This document shows, one piece after another, positions 5,684 through 9,661 of a stretch of DNA of 9,661 nucleotides. This stretch comes from Acidobacteriaceae bacterium (GTDB lineage Bacteria; Acidobacteriota; Terriglobia; Terriglobales; Acidobacteriaceae): assembly GCA_003165855.1 (NCBI GenBank), contig PMXH01000451.1:1-9661 (forward strand). The letters are read 5' to 3'. The notes beneath the pieces were generated by a model that was not told the origin of the DNA, searched no databases, and worked only from the letters and a program-made list of their open reading frames with translations. Position 1 is the first letter of the stretch; each line of letters begins with the position of its first letter. The translations under genes were made by a program, and so were the position numbers.

Positions 5684-8600
5684 ATGACGAAATTGACGTG
5701 GAAAATACGTAGAGGTTCAAGGGTGGACAGTCGCGGAATTATGCGGAAGCATTCTTCATTTCTGGCGGCGTGCATAATTATCTTAAGCTTGTCCGCAACA
5801 GGGTTGGGACAAGAGTTGGCGGCGACACTCACAGGGACGGTGACCGATTCCAGCGGAGCCGTTGTGGCGGGCGCGACGGTCGTGGTTCACAGCGAGGATA
5901 TCGGTGCTGATTTGCGCTCTGTGACCGCCACCGACACCGGCAATTTCAATATCACGAACCTCCCCGCGGGTCGATATACAGTAACGGTCAAGAGCAGCGG
6001 CTTTGATACTTACGTGGCGAATGCCGTCATTCTCAACGTCGCCGAAAAGCACACTCTTTATGTGCAGTTGAAGCCCGGAAAAGTTAGCGAAACCATGGAA
6101 GTGACGGCGGAAAACACGCCGATTCAAACCACGACGGCGGAAGAATCCGGGACCGTCACAGGGGACCAGGTTCGAGGGCTGGCGCTGAACAACCGCAATT
6201 TCGAGCAGCTTGTGCTGCTGCAGCCTGGAGTCGCCAACCAGTTGGGCGATGAACCCGGATTTGGGCTGTCCAGCAACACAACGATTTCGGTCAATGGGGC
6301 TCGCGCCGGCGCCAATAACTGGACCGTGGACGGCGCTGACATCAACGATAGCGGCTCCAACGGAACCCTGCTGAACACACCCAGTATCGACGCGATCCAG
6401 GAGTTCACCCTGGAACGCAGCAACTATGATGCATCCTTCGGGCGGAGCGGCGGCGGCCAGATCGTGGTCGCGACCAGGTCGGGAACCAACCAATTCCATG
6501 GCAGCGCCTACGAGTTCAACCGTAACAACTACTACAACGCGAATACGTTTGAAAACAAGCAGGCCATCGCTGACAGCGGTTACGTTCCGGGCCTTTCGGG
6601 AAACGGGACCCCGATTGAGCGCTACAACGACTGGGGCTTTACCATCGGCGGCCCTATCGAAATTCCCAAGCTTTATAAGCCGGTTAAGGATAAAACTTTC
6701 TTCTTCTGGTCGGAGGAGTGGCGTCACTCGAGTCTTCCGGGGAGTACAGAAATCCCTGTGCCCACCACGGCGCAACTTGGCGGCGTCTTCACCACTCCCA
6801 TTAACACCGCTCCCGCTGGATGTGTGACTACGGCTGGGTCGGGGTCGAGCGAAACCTACACCATCAACCCCACCTGCTACAGCCAAAACGCCGCTGCTTA
6901 TCTAGCAGCGTTCATGGTCCCCAATCCGCCCAACTCGGGGAGTAACCAGTTGGTCGAGAGTTACAGCTCGTTGAACAACTTCCGTCAGGACATTATCCGT
7001 CTCGACCAGAACGTCGGCGACCGGGTCCGTCTGTATGGCCGTTACATGCAGGACAGCGTGCCGGAGAACTTTCCTTTCGGACTCTGGGGTACGGCGAACT
7101 ATCCTGGGACGGACGCGGTCTCGCTTAACGCCCCGGGCCGTAATCTGGTCGCGAATGCTTCCATGAGCATCTCGCCGAAAGTGGTGAACGAAGTCGAATT
7201 CGCCGACTCCTGGGGAGCGATCAACGCGACGCTGAGCGGCGTCGCCAATTCACCGTCCTTCACTAGTCAGCTTACCGGCAACACTGCCTACCAGGATCCC
7301 TATGGACGTGCTCCGAATGCCAGCATCGTTGGCTACACAGGTTTAACCAACGGAGACGCGCCTTACTTTGAGAGAAACATCGATAAGAACATATTCGACA
7401 ACCTTTCCATTCAGCACGGCAACCACACCATCCGCCTTGGGGCTACCGTGATGTGGATGACGAAGACGGAGAATGCTTCCTCCGGTCTGGCTCAGTTCAA
7501 CTTCGACGGTGCGAACGGGAACGATCCCTTTGCGAATTTCCTGCTGGGACAGGCTGCCAGCTATGCCCAGGCAGATAAGGATACGATCCCAGATCTCCAC
7601 TACGTGAACTTCGAGGCCTATGTGCAGGACGATTGGAAAGTAACACCGCGCCTAACCGTGAATCTCGGCGTTCGCTATAGTTATTTCCCATCGCCTTGGG
7701 ATGCTAACAATTTTCTTGTCAACTTCGATCCTGCCAAGTTTGTGCCCGGCGTAGTTACGATCGACAGCACGGGCAACATGGTCCCAGGGCCTGCAGCCAA
7801 TGCGGCCACATATGCCAATGGCATGATCTTTCCCACCGGGGCAACTTGCTCGGCGGCGCAGGCGATTTATGCTTCGGCCACTTGTTCTCCATACGGCAGC
7901 CGGGTCAACGCCAGCTCGAACAACAACTGGGGTCCCAGATTCGGTTTGGCTTGGGATCCGCAAGGCAACGGCAAGCTGGCGGTTCGCGCCGGATATGGTC
8001 TGTTCTACGACCGCACGCTCAACGGTATCTGGGAACAGAACGAGTTCGGGACGTACCCGTTTAATGCCGACCCCCCATTGGTTCAGACTGCAGCAACCAA
8101 CAGCCCCGCAGAGAACCTGAACCTGTTCGACAACTCCTCTGCCGGAACGGCTCCGGGCCCGTCTCTCGCGCCCATCAACCCAGTTATGACCGGGACGCCA
8201 ACGGCAAGTGGCACGCTGGCCTTCAAAGCTCCCAGCTACCAGGACTTCAACGTTACGGTGCAACGCGAAGTCATGCCGAACACTGTGTTTGAAATCGGCT
8301 ATGTGGGTACGAAGGGGACGCATCTGCTCGGTGACATCGACCTCAATCAGCCCACGGTCGCCGCACGTCTTGCCAACGAACTGGTGGACGTGAACGCCAT
8401 ACGCCCGTATGCCGGCTACGGGGCCTTCGCCGATCGATCGCCTGTGTTCACCAGCAACTACAATTCGCTCCAGGCATCCCTCAATCGGCGGATGAGCCAA
8501 GGGCTGACCCTTGGGGTTTCCTATACCTGGTCCAGACTGCTCACCACCAACCCTGTCGACCGGGGCTTTGGGGCCACCGATACTTACGACCTGAAGCAAG

Positions 8601-9169
8601 GCTACGGCCTGTCTACGCTAAACACGCCGCAAATATTGGTCGTCAGCTACGTGTACCAGGAGCCGTTCTTCAGGAACCAGCGCGGCGTAGGGTGGTTGCT
8701 GGGCGGCTGGGAAATTTCCGGCATTGCCAACTTCCAAACCGGGCAGTCGTTGACCGTGACGCAACCGCTCGACCCATTCGCTCAAGGCACGAACCGTGGA
8801 TTGGGTTTTCTGCAAGGCGACGCAACTAACCGGGCGAATCAAAGCGGCAGCGCTGGCGGCCCAAAAACTGTCAATGAGTTCTTCAATACCGCCGCGTTTT
8901 CACAATCGGTAGGAGCGTTTGGCAGCTCGGCTCCGGGAGCGCTATTGGGACCAGGTTTTCAGCGCTGGGACACGTCACTCTTTAAGAATATCCATTTCGG
9001 CGAACGAGCCAGCTTCCAACTTCGGCTGGAAACGTTCAACACCTTCAATCACGGCAGCCCGTCCCAGCTTTGCAATGGCGTCTGCGAGGTGAACACCTCA
9101 GCTTTCGGGCAGGTCACGGCTTATCACATTCCGCGCAACGTGCAAATCGGAGGAAAGTTTAACTTCTAA
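5684..9169 (+). CDS. TonB-dependent outer-membrane receptor (Oar-like, CarboxypepD_reg domain)
   Basis: This 1161-residue outer-membrane receptor is predicted to import a ligand across the outer membrane using TonB-ExbBD energy. The start is the ATG at 5684, seven bases after GGAGG (5672-5676); the GTG at 5681 is too close. A long basic n-region precedes the hydrophobic core FLAACIIILSLSATGLG, with cleavage near residue 42. Domains: carboxypeptidase regulatory-like beta-sandwich ~47-128 (TGTVTDSSGAVVAGATV, then LPAGRYTVTV); plug ~143-280, with the acidobacterial-type signature VNGARAGANNWTVDGADIND near 203-222 and the GGGQIVVATRSGTNQFHG segment; then a beta-barrel to the C-terminus. It ends in KFNF, a terminal-Phe barrel-assembly signal. 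The length fits the ~1100-1200 residues usual for this class in Acidobacteria. No SusD-like partner is adjacent. Because it shares an operator with the regulator and lies beside a chitinase, a chitooligosaccharide is the likeliest substrate, but barrel sequence alone cannot show this. Confidence 0.92.
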   Translation: MTKLTWKIRRGSRVDSRGIMRKHSSFLAACIIILSLSATGLGQELAATLTGTVTDSSGAVVAGATVVVHSEDIGADLRSVTATDTGNFNITNLPAGRYTVTVKSSGFDTYVANAVILNVAEKHTLYVQLKPGKVSETMEVTAENTPIQTTTAEESGTVTGDQVRGLALNNRNFEQLVLLQPGVANQLGDEPGFGLSSNTTISVNGARAGANNWTVDGADINDSGSNGTLLNTPSIDAIQEFTLERSNYDASFGRSGGGQIVVATRSGTNQFHGSAYEFNRNNYYNANTFENKQAIADSGYVPGLSGNGTPIERYNDWGFTIGGPIEIPKLYKPVKDKTFFFWSEEWRHSSLPGSTEIPVPTTAQLGGVFTTPINTAPAGCVTTAGSGSSETYTINPTCYSQNAAAYLAAFMVPNPPNSGSNQLVESYSSLNNFRQDIIRLDQNVGDRVRLYGRYMQDSVPENFPFGLWGTANYPGTDAVSLNAPGRNLVANASMSISPKVVNEVEFADSWGAINATLSGVANSPSFTSQLTGNTAYQDPYGRAPNASIVGYTGLTNGDAPYFERNIDKNIFDNLSIQHGNHTIRLGATVMWMTKTENASSGLAQFNFDGANGNDPFANFLLGQAASYAQADKDTIPDLHYVNFEAYVQDDWKVTPRLTVNLGVRYSYFPSPWDANNFLVNFDPAKFVPGVVTIDSTGNMVPGPAANAATYANGMIFPTGATCSAAQAIYASATCSPYGSRVNASSNNNWGPRFGLAWDPQGNGKLAVRAGYGLFYDRTLNGIWEQNEFGTYPFNADPPLVQTAATNSPAENLNLFDNSSAGTAPGPSLAPINPVMTGTPTASGTLAFKAPSYQDFNVTVQREVMPNTVFEIGYVGTKGTHLLGDIDLNQPTVAARLANELVDVNAIRPYAGYGAFADRSPVFTSNYNSLQASLNRRMSQGLTLGVSYTWSRLLTTNPVDRGFGATDTYDLKQGYGLSTLNTPQILVVSYVYQEPFFRNQRGVGWLLGGWEISGIANFQTGQSLTVTQPLDPFAQGTNRGLGFLQGDATNRANQSGSAGGPKTVNEFFNTAAFSQSVGAFGSSAPGALLGPGFQRWDTSLFKNIHFGERASFQLRLETFNTFNHGSPSQLCNGVCEVNTSAFGQVTAYHIPRNVQIGGKFNF

Positions 9170-9177
9170 CCGTCACC

Positions 9178-9216
9178 GCAAAGCGCATGCTGGAGACCGG
9201 CGTGCGCTTTGTGCTT
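9178..9216 (+). terminator. Hairpin terminator after the receptor gene
   Basis: CAAAGCGCATGC (9179-9190) pairs with GCGTGCGCTTTG (9200-9211) with one G-T wobble. An inner TGG/CCG helix extends the stem to about 15 bp with a 3-base AGA loop. The T-tract after it is short and interrupted. The position between convergent genes suggests it works in both directions. Confidence 0.7.
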
Positions 9217-9255
9217 TCTGTAACTATCCAGCAATATCAAGCCTCTTCCGCAGCC

Positions 9256-9660
9256 TCACTGGCTTTCGTTCCTTTTAATCGCGGCCGCCCTGCGTTTTTC
9301 CTGTATCTCGAGTGCTATCCTCTGTTCGTTCGCAGCTTCGGGGGCCTGTCCTAATTGCCGCAACGCGGTGCCGAGAACAAAGTGGGCCTCGACGTAGTTA
9401 GGATCGACCTGGATGGCTTTGCGAAGCGGCGCAACCGCGGCGCGGGGATGTTGCAGCGCCAGCTCCGCCTTCCCCAGGCCAAACAGAGCCTCGGTATAAC
9501 GAGGGTTCACCGCCAGGGCGGCCCGAAAATGAGGCTCGGCCTCTGCGGGTAGGGAGTTGTCCAGTAGGATCAGACCGAGAATGCAGTTCGAGATGGGATC
9601 GCTGGGAAAGCGCTGCAGCTCTGCGCGAAACTCTTTCTCGGCCAGTTCGGTCTCACCCTC
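9256..9660 (-). CDS. Tetratricopeptide-repeat protein, C-terminal 134 residues (partial)
   Basis: The frame is open from the right window edge to a TGA at 9258-9256; the true start lies outside. It shows the end of one TPR (LAEKEFRAELQRFPSDP), then three 34-residue repeats: one from ISNCILGLILLD to ALAVNPRY, one from TEALFGLGKAELAL to AIQVDPNY, and one from VEAHFVLGTALRQLG to ALEIQEK. A basic tail follows (EKRRAAAIKRNESQ). The TPR consensus A/G-x(2)-A spacing and the NP/DP turns are clear. TPR arrays form protein-binding superhelices, so the partner and the full protein's role cannot be judged from this end. It converges on the receptor gene across the hairpin at 9178-9216 and need not be functionally linked. 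Confidence 0.85.
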   Translation of the reverse strand, partial: EGETELAEKEFRAELQRFPSDPISNCILGLILLDNSLPAEAEPHFRAALAVNPRYTEALFGLGKAELALQHPRAAVAPLRKAIQVDPNYVEAHFVLGTALRQLGQAPEAANEQRIALEIQEKRRAAAIKRNESQ

Positions 9661-9661
9661 C

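Noticed and set aside
5783..6886. 367-codon minus-strand frame opposite the receptor gene
   Set aside because: It is a shadow of the receptor CDS, whose domains in the plus frame are unmistakable.
7652..8599. 315-codon minus-strand frame opposite the receptor barrel
   Set aside because: It is an antisense shadow in GC-rich coding DNA, with low-complexity Arg/Gly/Val composition and no domain.

Overview
The window looks like a chromosomal segment of a Gram-negative soil bacterium, most likely an acidobacterium (Acidobacteriota, Terriglobia-like). The main reasons are a 1161-residue TonB-dependent receptor of the Oar/carboxypeptidase-regulatory-domain type that is greatly expanded in that phylum, a secreted enzyme with a 'choice-of-anchor D'/ASPM-SPD-2-Hydin-like N-terminal domain, moderately high GC, and strong AAGGAG/GGAGG ribosome binding sites. 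The taxonomic call is inference; there is no rRNA gene here.

Layout. 1-177 (minus): 5' end of a secreted protein cut by the window edge. 251-751 (minus): small multi-pass membrane protein of unknown function, probably co-transcribed with it. 752-1298: long non-coding spacer carrying an operator-like palindrome at 1141-1152. 1299-4289 (plus): large secreted modular chitinase (Hydin-like domain, two FN3, CBM5/12, two FN3, GH18 catalytic domain), followed by a strong hairpin terminator. 4447-5169 (minus): GntR/HutC-family regulator with a UTRA effector domain, resembling the NagR/DasR regulators of GlcNAc and chitin metabolism. 5170-5683: intergenic region with divergent promoters. 5684-9169 (plus): TonB-dependent outer-membrane receptor, with a hairpin terminator after it. 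9256-9660 (minus): 3' end of a TPR protein cut by the right edge.

How it fits together. The palindrome GCTATATAGC occurs exactly three times (4401-4410, 5264-5273, 5592-5601), and an 11/12 match to the longer form TGCTATATAGCA lies upstream of the chitinase (1141-1152). Two exact copies sit on the -10 boxes of the divergent regulator and receptor promoters. I infer a local regulon: the HutC-type regulator represses itself, the receptor and the chitinase, and is released by an amino-sugar-type ligand. The chitinase would cut chitin outside the cell and the receptor would import the oligosaccharides. The palindrome keeps the 8/12 skeleton of the DasR/NagR dre site but changes two positions per half-site, and the regulator has Leu at a recognition-helix position where I recall Arg in NagR. 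This could be a diverged chitin operator/regulator pair.

I saw no tRNA, rRNA, CRISPR array, insertion sequence or integrase.
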